DNA from: Bathymodiolus azoricus thioautotrophic gill symbiont
GTDB taxonomy: Bacteria; Pseudomonadota; Gammaproteobacteria; PS1; Pseudothioglobaceae
NCBI RefSeq assembly: GCF_001298715.1
Contig: NZ_CDSC02000269.1
Location: 1-5,215 of the forward strand
DNA length: 5,215 bases
Direction: 5' to 3'
Below, piece by piece: positions 1 through 5,215 of this stretch (position 1 is its first letter; every line of letters starts with the position of its first letter). Under the pieces are notes generated by a model. That model did not search any database. It worked only from the letters and a program-made list of their open reading frames with translations, and was not told the DNA's origin. A program made the translations under genes and the position numbers.

Positions 1-298
1 AAATTGTGTAGTAGAGAATGGATAGAATTAGTTTAGTTTATTTTTGAAAATGGTATTAGCTAGCCACGAAAAGAAAAAGTAAGTATTGTAATCGTTTTTG
101 CATTTCGAAGAAGGAACTTAGAGAGATAATCAAGAGCAAAGCCAATACATCTTTAAACATATTTGGCGCTGTTCGAAGTGAGGTGGGTATTGGAATTAAC
201 TTAAAAAAATCAAATTACAGTTTTAAAACCATTTAGCCTCTTTCTGATAAATCACCATGTCTGTCTCTGGGGATGGCAAGCTGATGAAATTGGATGTT
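1..298. other. Left flank without a supportable gene
   Basis: This AT-rich stretch lies beyond the 3' end of lipA, and I see no intact gene in it. Positions 60-236 on the plus strand are open for 58 codons (start of the peptide LATKRKSKYCNRFC, end NYSFKTI), but there is no ATG and a stop sits immediately upstream. The opposite strand is also open over much of the same DNA. It includes a 34-codon hydrophobic frame with an ATG at 160 and a stop at 56, without a visible ribosome binding site. A perfect 10-nt palindrome, GTTTTAAAAC, lies at 220-229. No clear GC-rich hairpin with a T tract is visible as a lipA terminator. The most economical reading is decayed intergenic DNA, possibly with the end of a degraded gene. 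Confidence 0.5.
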
Positions 299-1246
299 TT
301 ATCCAATAGACGCACCAGCTACCTGTAAATCTGCATGATACGATGAGCGTACCATAGGGCCACTAGCAACCTGAGAAAAACCCATTTGAGTTGCAATTAC
401 CCTGTATTTTTCAAATTGCTCAAGCGTAATGTATTCCTCAACCGCTAAATGGTATTTACTAGGCTGCAAATATTGCCCAAGCGTAAGCATATCTACATCG
501 TGTGCTCGTAAATCAGACAGTACATCCAATATTTGTTGTTTAGTCTCACCAACGCCCAGCATTAAGCCTGATTTGGTAGTAACATCAGGATGTTGTTGTT
601 TGAATGATTTTAATAACTTTAACGAATAGGTATAATCAGCACCTGGACGCACTTTTGGATATAGACTTGGCACAGTTTCAAGATTGTGATTAAACACATC
701 TGGCGGGCAAGTTTCAAACACCTCAAGCGCTTTTTCCATTCTGCCTCTAAAGTCAGGTGTTAGTATTTCAATCTTTACCTGTGGTGTGGTTTGTCTAATC
801 TGATTAATACATTGCTTAAAGTGACTGGCACCACCATCACGTAAGTCATCTCTATCAACTGAAGTAATGACCACATACTTAAGTTTCATTTTTTCAATGG
901 TTTGCGCTAAATGCTTTGGCTCTTTGACATCTAATGGCTTGGGCTTGCCATGCGCCACATCGCAAAATGGACAACGACGGGTGCAAATTTGCCCCATAAT
1001 CATAAAGGTCGCTGTACCGTGGTTAAAACACTCGCTAAGGTTAGGGCACTGTGCTTCTTCGCAAACGGTAAACAACTTCTGTTCTCGTAGTGTGCTTTTG
1101 AGTTTGTCAACTTTTGAACCAGAAGGGTGTTTTATGCGAATCCATTTAGGCTTTCTAAGTGGCGTACGCTCTGAATCAGGCTTAATTCTTAAGCGTGATA
1201 CTTTTGATTCGCCTTTCAAGGCTTTGATTTCAACTTCTTGTGACAT
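299..1246 (-). CDS. lipA: Lipoyl synthase (radical SAM, two 4Fe-4S clusters)
   Basis: LipA inserts two sulfur atoms at C6 and C8 of protein-bound octanoyl groups to make lipoate, using S-adenosylmethionine and sacrificing its auxiliary iron-sulfur cluster. It is cytosolic. The 315-residue length is close to the E. coli enzyme. The auxiliary-cluster cysteines, C-x4-C-x5-C, are C62, C67 and C73 (in [12 protein letters not shown]). The radical SAM triad, C-x3-C-x2-C, is C88, C92 and C95 (in CTRRCPFC). The C-terminal RSSY, whose serine ligates the auxiliary cluster, is at 300-303. Other family blocks are present ([16 protein letters not shown] near 125-140, FNHNLE near 185-190, TLGQYLQPS near 255-263). 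The first 30 residues are lysine-rich and variable, as is usual. The ATG at 1246 overlaps the end of lipB by 17 nt, so the two are probably translationally coupled. No strong Shine-Dalgarno is seen. All ligands are present, so it should be functional. Confidence 0.98.
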   Translation of the reverse strand: MSQEVEIKALKGESKVSRLRIKPDSERTPLRKPKWIRIKHPSGSKVDKLKSTLREQKLFTVCEEAQCPNLSECFNHGTATFMIMGQICTRRCPFCDVAHGKPKPLDVKEPKHLAQTIEKMKLKYVVITSVDRDDLRDGGASHFKQCINQIRQTTPQVKIEILTPDFRGRMEKALEVFETCPPDVFNHNLETVPSLYPKVRPGADYTYSLKLLKSFKQQHPDVTTKSGLMLGVGETKQQILDVLSDLRAHDVDMLTLGQYLQPSKYHLAVEEYITLEQFEKYRVIATQMGFSQVASGPMVRSSYHADLQVAGASIG

Positions 1247-1835
1247 GATTCATTAAGATTTTAGTAAGTTTATTGGCAACGGTTTCAAACCGGCTATTAT
1301 CCGTTAAATTTGACAGTTGTGTTACTGCTAAGCCCTGATATCCACAAGGATTTATCTGAGAAAAGGGAGAAAGGTCCATGTTTAAATTTAAACTCAATCC
1401 GTGATAAGTAATACCATTTTTCACTTTAAGTCCTAATGCGGCAATTTTTGCACCTTTTACATATACACCAGGCGCATCTTCTTTTAACTGCGATTCAACA
1501 TCATAAGACTTCAGCAAGTCCATAATTGCTACTTCCATCAGTGACACCATCTTTTTAACCCCGATACCCAGTCGTTTTAAGTCAATTAAACAATACACAA
1601 TCAATTGCCCAGGGCCGTGGTAGGTGATTTGTCCGCCACGGTCGCTTTGTACCACAGGAATATCGCTGGTTTGTAATAAATGTTCAGGCTTGCCAGAAAT
1701 ACCCTGCGTGAATACAGCAGGGTGTTCAACAATCCACAATTCATCTTCACTATCGGCTTGACGCTTGGCAGTAAATATTTTCATTGCCTCCCAAGTCTGC
1801 GTGTAGTCTTGCAGTCCTAAATTGACAATTTTCAT
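1230..1835 (-). CDS. lipB: Lipoyl(octanoyl) transferase LipB
   Basis: LipB transfers octanoate from octanoyl-acyl carrier protein to the lysine of lipoyl domains (pyruvate and 2-oxoglutarate dehydrogenases, glycine cleavage H protein), forming the substrate of LipA. The 201-residue product is close to the usual length of about 210. The signature [12 protein letters not shown] is at 66-77. The catalytic lysine lies in GAKIAALG (K130) and the acyl-accepting cysteine in INPCGY (C164), matching the Lys/Cys dyad of the family. The ATG at 1835 was chosen because homologues begin with this kind of sequence ([11 protein letters not shown]). A longer frame reaches an ATG at 1925, but its extra 30 residues overlap the DUF493 gene and do not look like the family. 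The gene starts 10 nt after the DUF493 stop and its 3' end overlaps lipA, so the three are probably one transcript. Confidence 0.97.
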   Translation of the reverse strand: MKIVNLGLQDYTQTWEAMKIFTAKRQADSEDELWIVEHPAVFTQGISGKPEHLLQTSDIPVVQSDRGGQITYHGPGQLIVYCLIDLKRLGIGVKKMVSLMEVAIMDLLKSYDVESQLKEDAPGVYVKGAKIAALGLKVKNGITYHGLSLNLNMDLSPFSQINPCGYQGLAVTQLSNLTDNSRFETVANKLTKILMNHVTRS

Positions 1836-1845
1836 ATAGAGGTCT

Positions 1846-2130
1846 TTACAGTATATAAGCGACCAAAGGGTGGTCTTGCAGTTCTTTATTGATTGAATCG
1901 AGTTGCGACACGCTGGTTGCAACAATTCTAACAGTGTAGGAAATATAGTTACCTTTAGTGCTTTTTTTGCTGCTAATTTGACTCAAATGAATCTCACCTG
2001 CATGGCGTTCAATAATGCTACACATTTCACTGTGTAATTCTTTGCAGTCTTTTCCCATGATTTTAACAGGGTAGTCGCAAGGAAAGTTAAAAATGGCTTC
2101 TGGTGTGGGTTTTGGATTAAGCTTATTCAT
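1846..2130 (-). CDS. ybeD: DUF493 family protein (YbeD-like)
   Basis: This is a small, probably cytosolic protein of 94 residues; E. coli YbeD has 87. It is recognised by [11 protein letters not shown] near 16-26, a central RHAGE (42-46) and the conserved [14 protein letters not shown] block (53-66) before a C-terminal strand-helix-strand. The family folds like an ACT-type regulatory domain. Its biochemical role is not established, but in many gammaproteobacteria it sits just upstream of lipB, as here, and a link to lipoate metabolism has been suggested on that basis. There is one cysteine in FPCDYP (C18) and one in SEMCS (C37), neither known to be functional. It is first in the minus-strand operon. 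The ATG at 2130 lacks a strong Shine-Dalgarno but is the only start that gives the family's N-terminus with a short leader. Confidence 0.9.
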   Translation of the reverse strand: MNKLNPKPTPEAIFNFPCDYPVKIMGKDCKELHSEMCSIIERHAGEIHLSQISSKKSTKGNYISYTVRIVATSVSQLDSINKELQDHPLVAYIL

Positions 2131-2131
2131 A

Positions 2132-2180
2132 TTGGGTAATTTTATCGTCTATTGCTATAAAATAGTGTCAATTTTAATAT
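2132..2180 (+). promoter_or_regulatory. Candidate promoter region of the moxR-DUF2201-rhodanese operon
   Basis: Two overlapping candidates can be seen. One has TTGGGT (2132-2137), an 18-nt spacer and TATAAA (2156-2161). The other has TTGCTA (2152-2157), a 17-nt spacer and TAATAT (2175-2180). Both -10 elements fit at least four consensus bases, while the -35 elements are weak. The 63-nt gap is the only sizeable non-coding DNA upstream of the plus-strand operon, so its promoter should lie here, overlapping the divergent lip-side promoter. Confidence 0.35.
2141..2171 (-). promoter_or_regulatory. Candidate promoter of the ybeD-lipB-lipA operon
   Basis: Read on the minus strand, a perfect TTGACA (-35) lies at 2171-2166. 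It is followed after 19 nt by GATAAA (2146-2141), which matches four of six bases of the -10 consensus. The spacing is longer than the ideal 17, and transcription would begin only a few bases before the DUF493 start codon. The -35 match is good, but AT-rich DNA makes weak -10 matches common. Confidence 0.35.
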
Positions 2181-2193
2181 TTTCAAGTTAATT

Positions 2194-3234
2194 ATGCGTC
2201 CAGAGCAAGTCAGTATTATTTTAAATCAAGAATTTGAATCCGTGCTTCACGGTCATCATACGCCTGTTATGTTGTGGGGCGCACCAGGGATTGGAAAATC
2301 CCAAATCATCTCTCAAATTGCTATGGAACACAATGTAAATATGATTGATATTCGTCTGTCACAAATGGAGCCGAGTGATTTACGCGGTATTCCTTTTAAA
2401 AATGGTGAACAAGTAGATTGGGCAATTCCCTCGTTATTGCCTGATGAAAAACGACACGGCAAGCAAGGTATTTTATTTTTAGATGAGATTACTTCGGCGC
2501 CACCCACTGTTTCTGCTGCGGCTTACCAGCTTATTTTAGACAGGCGTTTAGGGGATTATGTAGTGCCACAAGGCTGGGTAATTTTTGCTGCTGGCAATCG
2601 CCAAGGTGATCGTGGTGTGACTTATTCAATGCCAGCACCTTTGGCAAACCGTTTTTCACATTATGAGCTTGATGTCAATTTAGATGATTGGGTGGATTGG
2701 GCTTATAAAAATAACATTGATGAGCGAATTATTGGTTTTTTGCGTTATCGCCCTGAGCATTTATTTGAGTTTGATTCTGCGCACAATCCTGTGGCTTTCC
2801 CATCACCAAGAACTTGGGAATTTACGCATCGCGCTTTGCAAAAATTTGATGATAATTTGAATTTATTTAGAGCCGCTGCCAGTGCCTGTGTGGGTGAAGT
2901 GGCGGGTATTGAGATAGCCACCTTTATTGAACATTTAGAAGATTTGCCAGATTTAGATGCGATTGTGAATGGCGAATCAGTTTCAATCCCAGATGCCATC
3001 GACCTTCAATATGCTATTTGTTCGGCGTTAGTCGGTAGAGCGATTAGTGTTAAAGATCAAGACAACGCCCAACAGGTTTGGGGTAATATTCTCAATTTTG
3101 CCCGCGATTTTCCGCAAAAAGAATTGGGTGTAATGCTGGTATCTGATATGCAGCGTGCTATCGGCGAAGAAATTTTTGCTATTCCAGAGTTTGCCGACTG
3201 GGCAAGCAAAATTGCGGACACCTTATTTGACTAG
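2194..3234 (+). CDS. MoxR-type AAA+ ATPase
   Basis: This is a probably cytosolic ATPase of 346 residues in the MoxR/CbbQ/NorQ/RavA class (COG0714-like), whose members act as hexameric chaperones that remodel or activate partner enzymes together with a VWA-domain protein. In order, it has Walker A GAPGIGKS at 29-36, Walker B ILFLDE at 93-98, sensor-1 asparagine N135 in FAAGNRQ, a probable arginine finger R153 in LANRFSHYEL, and a sensor-2-like arginine R206 in PSPRTWEF. The C-terminal 130 residues form the helical lid and an extra helical region. No signal peptide or membrane segment is seen. The ATG at 2194 leaves a short family-like helix before Walker A; no strong Shine-Dalgarno precedes it. 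Its TAG stop shares its last base with the GTG start of the DUF2201 gene, so the two are almost certainly coupled. The client protein is unknown, and no specific gene name is justified. Confidence 0.93.
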   Translation: MRPEQVSIILNQEFESVLHGHHTPVMLWGAPGIGKSQIISQIAMEHNVNMIDIRLSQMEPSDLRGIPFKNGEQVDWAIPSLLPDEKRHGKQGILFLDEITSAPPTVSAAAYQLILDRRLGDYVVPQGWVIFAAGNRQGDRGVTYSMPAPLANRFSHYELDVNLDDWVDWAYKNNIDERIIGFLRYRPEHLFEFDSAHNPVAFPSPRTWEFTHRALQKFDDNLNLFRAAASACVGEVAGIEIATFIEHLEDLPDLDAIVNGESVSIPDAIDLQYAICSALVGRAISVKDQDNAQQVWGNILNFARDFPQKELGVMLVSDMQRAIGEEIFAIPEFADWASKIADTLFD

Positions 3235-4574
3235 TGGACAAACAATCGCATTACCCAACATGGCAAAACAAGTCTTTAAAACTTGAAAAAAAGGTTGGCG
3301 TAGTCGGCGAAGACATTGTCCCAACAGAGGAAAAACACACACTTAGCACAGAAGAGTTAAAGGCTATTAAAGCGCGACTCACTAAAGCACGCACGCAACT
3401 GATATTGGATAAGCCCTTCTTAGGTAATTTGGTATTGCGCCTACCTTTAATAGTGGCGGATTCTTGGTGTAAGACCAGTGCTACTGATGCTAAAAGTTTT
3501 TATTATAATGCTGATTTTATTGATTCATTAAATAATCATCAAATCAAATTTGTTTTAATTCACGAAGCACTACATTGTGCGTTGACACATTTTGCACGAC
3601 GGGGCAATCGAACTAAGCACAAGTGGGATTTAGCTTGTGACTTTGCCATTAACCCATTATTAGTCAAAGAGGGTTTTCATCCGCCAATTGATGTGCCGAT
3701 TTTTCAACAATATGTAGGGATGATTGCTGAGGAAATCTATCCAATGATTGACGGTAATCTTAATCAAGAGCCAATGGATCAGCACTTATATGATGACCAG
3801 GCGAATGATGATTCTCAACAATCAGAGGGTGGCATGCGTGAAGATCAACTACAACAAGAGCCTAAACCGAAAAGCAAAGCCAGTGAAGGTGAGCAGAGCA
3901 GTGCATCTTCTTTGGCGCAACAGCCTGCCAAGCTACAACCTGATGAGATTGAGAAGCTTGCTAGCGAGTGGCAGAAAAACCTTGCTTCAAGCGCACAACT
4001 TGCACAACAAGCAGGAAAATTTGATGGGGAATTTGCTAAATTAATTGATTTTTTTTTACAGCCTCAAGTTTTATGGCAATCCTTATTGGCGCAATATATG
4101 TCAACATTTGCACGAGATGATTTTAGTTACTCTCGTCCATCACGCAGAACAGGCGAAGCGATCCTGCCTTCGCTTAAATCTCATCAGATTGACATTATCG
4201 TGGCAATCGACACTTCTGGCTCTATTTCTCAAGAAGAAGTGAATGAGTTTGTCTCAGAAGTGAGTGCCATTAAGTCTAATTTGCGTGCCAGTATTACACT
4301 GCTTGCCTGCGATGATAAGCTTTGTGAACACTCGCCTTGGCGCTTTGAAGCTTGGGATGAATTACAATTCCCTGCTTCTTTGGGTGGTGGCAAAGGCACT
4401 AATTTTAACCCCGTATTTGACTATATCAATGCTCAAGACAGTGCCTGTGATGTGGTTATTTATTTCACCGATGCCAAAGGTGTATTCCCTGAAGTAGAGC
4501 CAAATTATCCAGTTATGTGGCTCATTAAAGGCAAAGAGTGCACACCTTGGGGTACTCGCATACAGCTCAATTAA
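3234..4574 (+). CDS. DUF2201 protein: metallopeptidase-like domain plus VWA-like domain
   Basis: This 446-residue, probably cytosolic protein fits the COG3864 family (DUF2201 N-terminal metallopeptidase-like region and C-terminal VWA-like domain), the usual partner of a MoxR ATPase. The N-terminal part has HEALHCALTH (110-119): H110, E111 and H114 form an HExxH zinc motif, with H119 a likely third ligand. A hydrophilic linker rich in Gln, Ser, Glu and Lys (about 175-240) looks disordered. The C-terminal domain has a complete MIDAS-like set: DTSGS (D326, S328, S330), a threonine in GGGKGTNF (T389) and FTDAKG (D413). The GTG at 3234 overlaps the previous stop by one base, and no in-frame ATG occurs before residue 163, which would remove the zinc motif. 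The first 45 residues before the conserved KARTQLILDKPFLG are a variable extension. Peptidase activity is predicted from motifs only; the protein may instead bind a client metalloenzyme. Confidence 0.9.
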   Translation: MDKQSHYPTWQNKSLKLEKKVGVVGEDIVPTEEKHTLSTEELKAIKARLTKARTQLILDKPFLGNLVLRLPLIVADSWCKTSATDAKSFYYNADFIDSLNNHQIKFVLIHEALHCALTHFARRGNRTKHKWDLACDFAINPLLVKEGFHPPIDVPIFQQYVGMIAEEIYPMIDGNLNQEPMDQHLYDDQANDDSQQSEGGMREDQLQQEPKPKSKASEGEQSSASSLAQQPAKLQPDEIEKLASEWQKNLASSAQLAQQAGKFDGEFAKLIDFFLQPQVLWQSLLAQYMSTFARDDFSYSRPSRRTGEAILPSLKSHQIDIIVAIDTSGSISQEEVNEFVSEVSAIKSNLRASITLLACDDKLCEHSPWRFEAWDELQFPASLGGGKGTNFNPVFDYINAQDSACDVVIYFTDAKGVFPEVEPNYPVMWLIKGKECTPWGTRIQLN

Positions 4575-4578
4575 ACTT

Positions 4579-4893
4579 ATGAAAGATTTTAGCGTCATTG
4601 AATTTGAAACTTATTTAAAAAACAATCAACCTTTATTGTTAGATGTGCGAGAACAATGGGAGTGGGACAAATGTCATTTTGAAAACGCCAAATTATTGCC
4701 GATGGGGCAGATTATGAGCAATATAGATTCATTAGACAAAACACAAGAAACCGTTATTATTTGCCATCATGGTATTCGCTCTATGCAAGTGGCACGCTAT
4801 TTTGATTCTATTGGTTTTGAAAGAGTTATTAATTTGTGTGGCGGTATTGATGCTTGGGCAAAGACAATTGACCCTTCTATGCCGTTATATTAA
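4579..4893 (+). CDS. Single-domain rhodanese-like sulfurtransferase
   Basis: This is a 104-residue single rhodanese domain, a size typical of GlpE/PspE-type proteins. Rhodaneses carry sulfane sulfur as a cysteine persulfide and pass it to acceptors. The family's LLLDVREQWEWDKCHFENAKLLPMG region is at 19-43. The active-site loop C62-HHGIRS-68 carries the nucleophilic cysteine, and the C-terminal NLCGGIDAW (85-93) is typical. The CHHGxRS loop resembles that of the rhodanese domain in MoeB/ThiF-type fusions rather than the thiosulfate-specific CRxGxR loop, so the sulfur donor may not be thiosulfate; this is inference. There is no signal peptide, so it is cytosolic. The ATG is 4 nt after the DUF2201 stop with no Shine-Dalgarno, implying expression by coupling to the upstream genes. 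It is the last gene of the operon. Confidence 0.93.
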   Translation: MKDFSVIEFETYLKNNQPLLLDVREQWEWDKCHFENAKLLPMGQIMSNIDSLDKTQETVIICHHGIRSMQVARYFDSIGFERVINLCGGIDAWAKTIDPSMPLY

Positions 4894-5035
4894 TTTCAAA
4901 GAATGCGTTAAATGCCTTATGTGCTTGTTGTGTTTGATGTATGTCTATCAATTGAAATCTAACTTTGGTAGTTAGGTGTTGTTGTGCAAGTTTGACTAAA
5001 TCTAGCGAAAATACAGTTACAAGCTTTAAGGATTT
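4877..5035 (-). pseudogene. Possible gene remnant, convergent with the rhodanese
   Basis: The minus strand is open for 52 codons between stops at 5036-5038 and 4877-4879. The peptide contains DLVKLAQQHL, RFQLIDIHQ and AHKAFNAFFE, which looks like ordinary soluble helix-strand protein and not like the low-complexity DNA beside it. There is no ATG or GTG; the only conventional start is a TTG half-way through. The end overlaps the last 17 nt of the rhodanese gene. I do not recognise the family. It may be the tail of a decayed gene whose 5' part has been lost to frameshifts or deletion, or a chance open frame in AT-rich DNA. Confidence 0.2.
4957..4977. terminator. Small hairpin downstream of the rhodanese gene
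   Basis: CTAACT (4959-4964) and AGTTAG (4970-4975) form a 6-bp stem around the 5-nt loop TTGGT, extendable by a G-T and an A-T pair. It begins 63 nt after the rhodanese stop. The stem is AT-rich and is followed by a T/G-rich run on the plus strand rather than a true T tract, so any terminator function is weak or doubtful. Confidence 0.25.
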
Positions 5036-5047
5036 TTAAGATCTTAA
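5036..5047. repeat. Perfect 12-nt palindrome TTAAGATCTTAA
   Basis: The sequence TTAAGATCTTAA reads the same on both strands. An outer pair, GGAT (5030-5033) and ATCC (5051-5054), flanks it at near-equal distance, giving a loosely symmetrical site of about 25 nt. It could be an operator or a chance palindrome in AT-rich DNA; no adjacent promoter or gene supports a function. Confidence 0.3.
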
Positions 5048-5050
5048 GAT

Positions 5051-5092
5051 ATCCCAAATCCAAAAATAGAACCAAAAAATCCAAAAAATAAT
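5051..5092. repeat. A-rich imperfect direct repeats
   Basis: The motif ATCCAAAAA occurs at 5059 and 5080, about 21 nt apart, with the related ACCAAAAAA between them at 5071 and ATCCCAAAT just before at 5051. This gives short runs of A spaced roughly 8-12 nt apart. Such runs can bend DNA, but slippage in non-coding AT-rich sequence is the simpler explanation. Confidence 0.35.
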
Positions 5093-5170
5093 TTTCTCAC
5101 ATAAAAAACTACTTTTCAACCAGCCAGTCTATGATTATTACTAACAGTCAACTAATCAGAAGTCTTGAAT

Positions 5171-5215
5171 TCACATCATAAGTGCAACACTTCCATTTAA
5201 AAAATTGTAATGGTC
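5171..5215 (-). mobile_element. Possible transposase C-terminus, cut by the window edge
   Basis: Reading in from the right edge on the minus strand, the last 14 codons before a TGA give DHYNFLNGSVALMM. Endings of the form xxVALxx directly before the stop are common in transposases with an integrase-type (rve/DDE) core, such as IS3- and IS30-related elements. This is a resemblance from memory over a very short peptide, and no catalytic motif lies inside the window. If correct, the insertion sequence's end should lie a little inward of 5171, but no matching terminal inverted repeat can be shown without the other end. Confidence 0.3.

Noticed and set aside
251..277. CCAT...ATGG inverted repeat as a lipA terminator
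   Set aside because: The stem is only four pairs with a long loop and no T tract follows on the minus strand.
429..629. Plus-strand open frame of 66 codons inside lipA
   Set aside because: It lies antisense within a gene with complete catalytic motifs and shows no family features or start signal.
867..1256. Plus-strand open frame of 129 codons opposite the 5' half of lipA
   Set aside because: It mirrors the conserved radical SAM coding region, and its openness is explained by the codon use of lipA.
1836..1925. An N-terminal extension of LipB starting at an ATG at 1925
   Set aside because: The extra 30 residues overlap the DUF493 gene in another frame, do not resemble LipB, and the ATG at 1835 gives the family N-terminus.
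3748..4044. Alternative frame of 98 codons within the DUF2201 linker region
   Set aside because: It is a frame-shifted reading of the Gln/Ser-rich linker with no ribosome binding site; the main frame continues unbroken into a conserved VWA domain.
5045..5113. Minus-strand short frame giving a Phe/Gly-rich peptide ending FGFFGSIFGFGIS
   Set aside because: It is about 22 codons, generated by the repeated TTTTTGGAT sequence, with only a GTG start and no ribosome binding site.
1..5215. CRISPR array, tRNA or rRNA gene
   Set aside because: I saw no regularly spaced repeats with unique spacers, no cloverleaf with a TTCGA arm and no conserved rRNA stretches in the non-coding DNA.

Overview
The window is AT-rich bacterial chromosome, most likely from a gammaproteobacterium. 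The lipoyl synthase and octanoyltransferase closely resemble the enterobacterial proteins in their motifs. The ybeD(DUF493)-lipB-lipA order is the gammaproteobacterial one. The strong AT bias in third codon positions, tight gene packing and decayed flanks fit an AT-rich lineage such as the sulfur-oxidising SUP05/Thioglobus group and its invertebrate symbionts. That placement is an inference and was not tested.

Layout: 1-298 holds no convincing gene. Positions 299-2130 are a minus-strand operon of a DUF493/YbeD-like protein, LipB and LipA, read right to left, with a 10-nt gap and then a 17-nt overlap. A 63-nt gap (2131-2193) separates this from a divergent plus-strand operon (2194-4893). That operon encodes a MoxR-type AAA+ ATPase, a DUF2201 protein (zinc-metallopeptidase-like HExxH region plus a VWA-like domain) and a single-domain rhodanese. 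Its genes are coupled by a 1-nt overlap and a 4-nt gap. From 4894 to the end the DNA is again gene-poor: a small hairpin, A-rich repeats, a minus-strand open stretch that may be a gene remnant, and a possible transposase C-terminus running in from the right edge.

How the genes work together: LipB moves octanoyl groups from acyl carrier protein onto lipoyl domains, and LipA inserts two sulfurs to make lipoate. The DUF493 protein is a small ACT-like companion. In the other operon, the ATPase and VWA protein form a MoxR/VWA pair, a partnership known from chaperone systems such as RavA-ViaA, NorQ-NorD and CbbQ-CbbO that remodel or activate metalloenzymes. The client here is unknown. The co-transcribed rhodanese makes this three-gene unit the most interesting part of the window and suggests, without proof, a role involving sulfur or a metal-sulfur enzyme.
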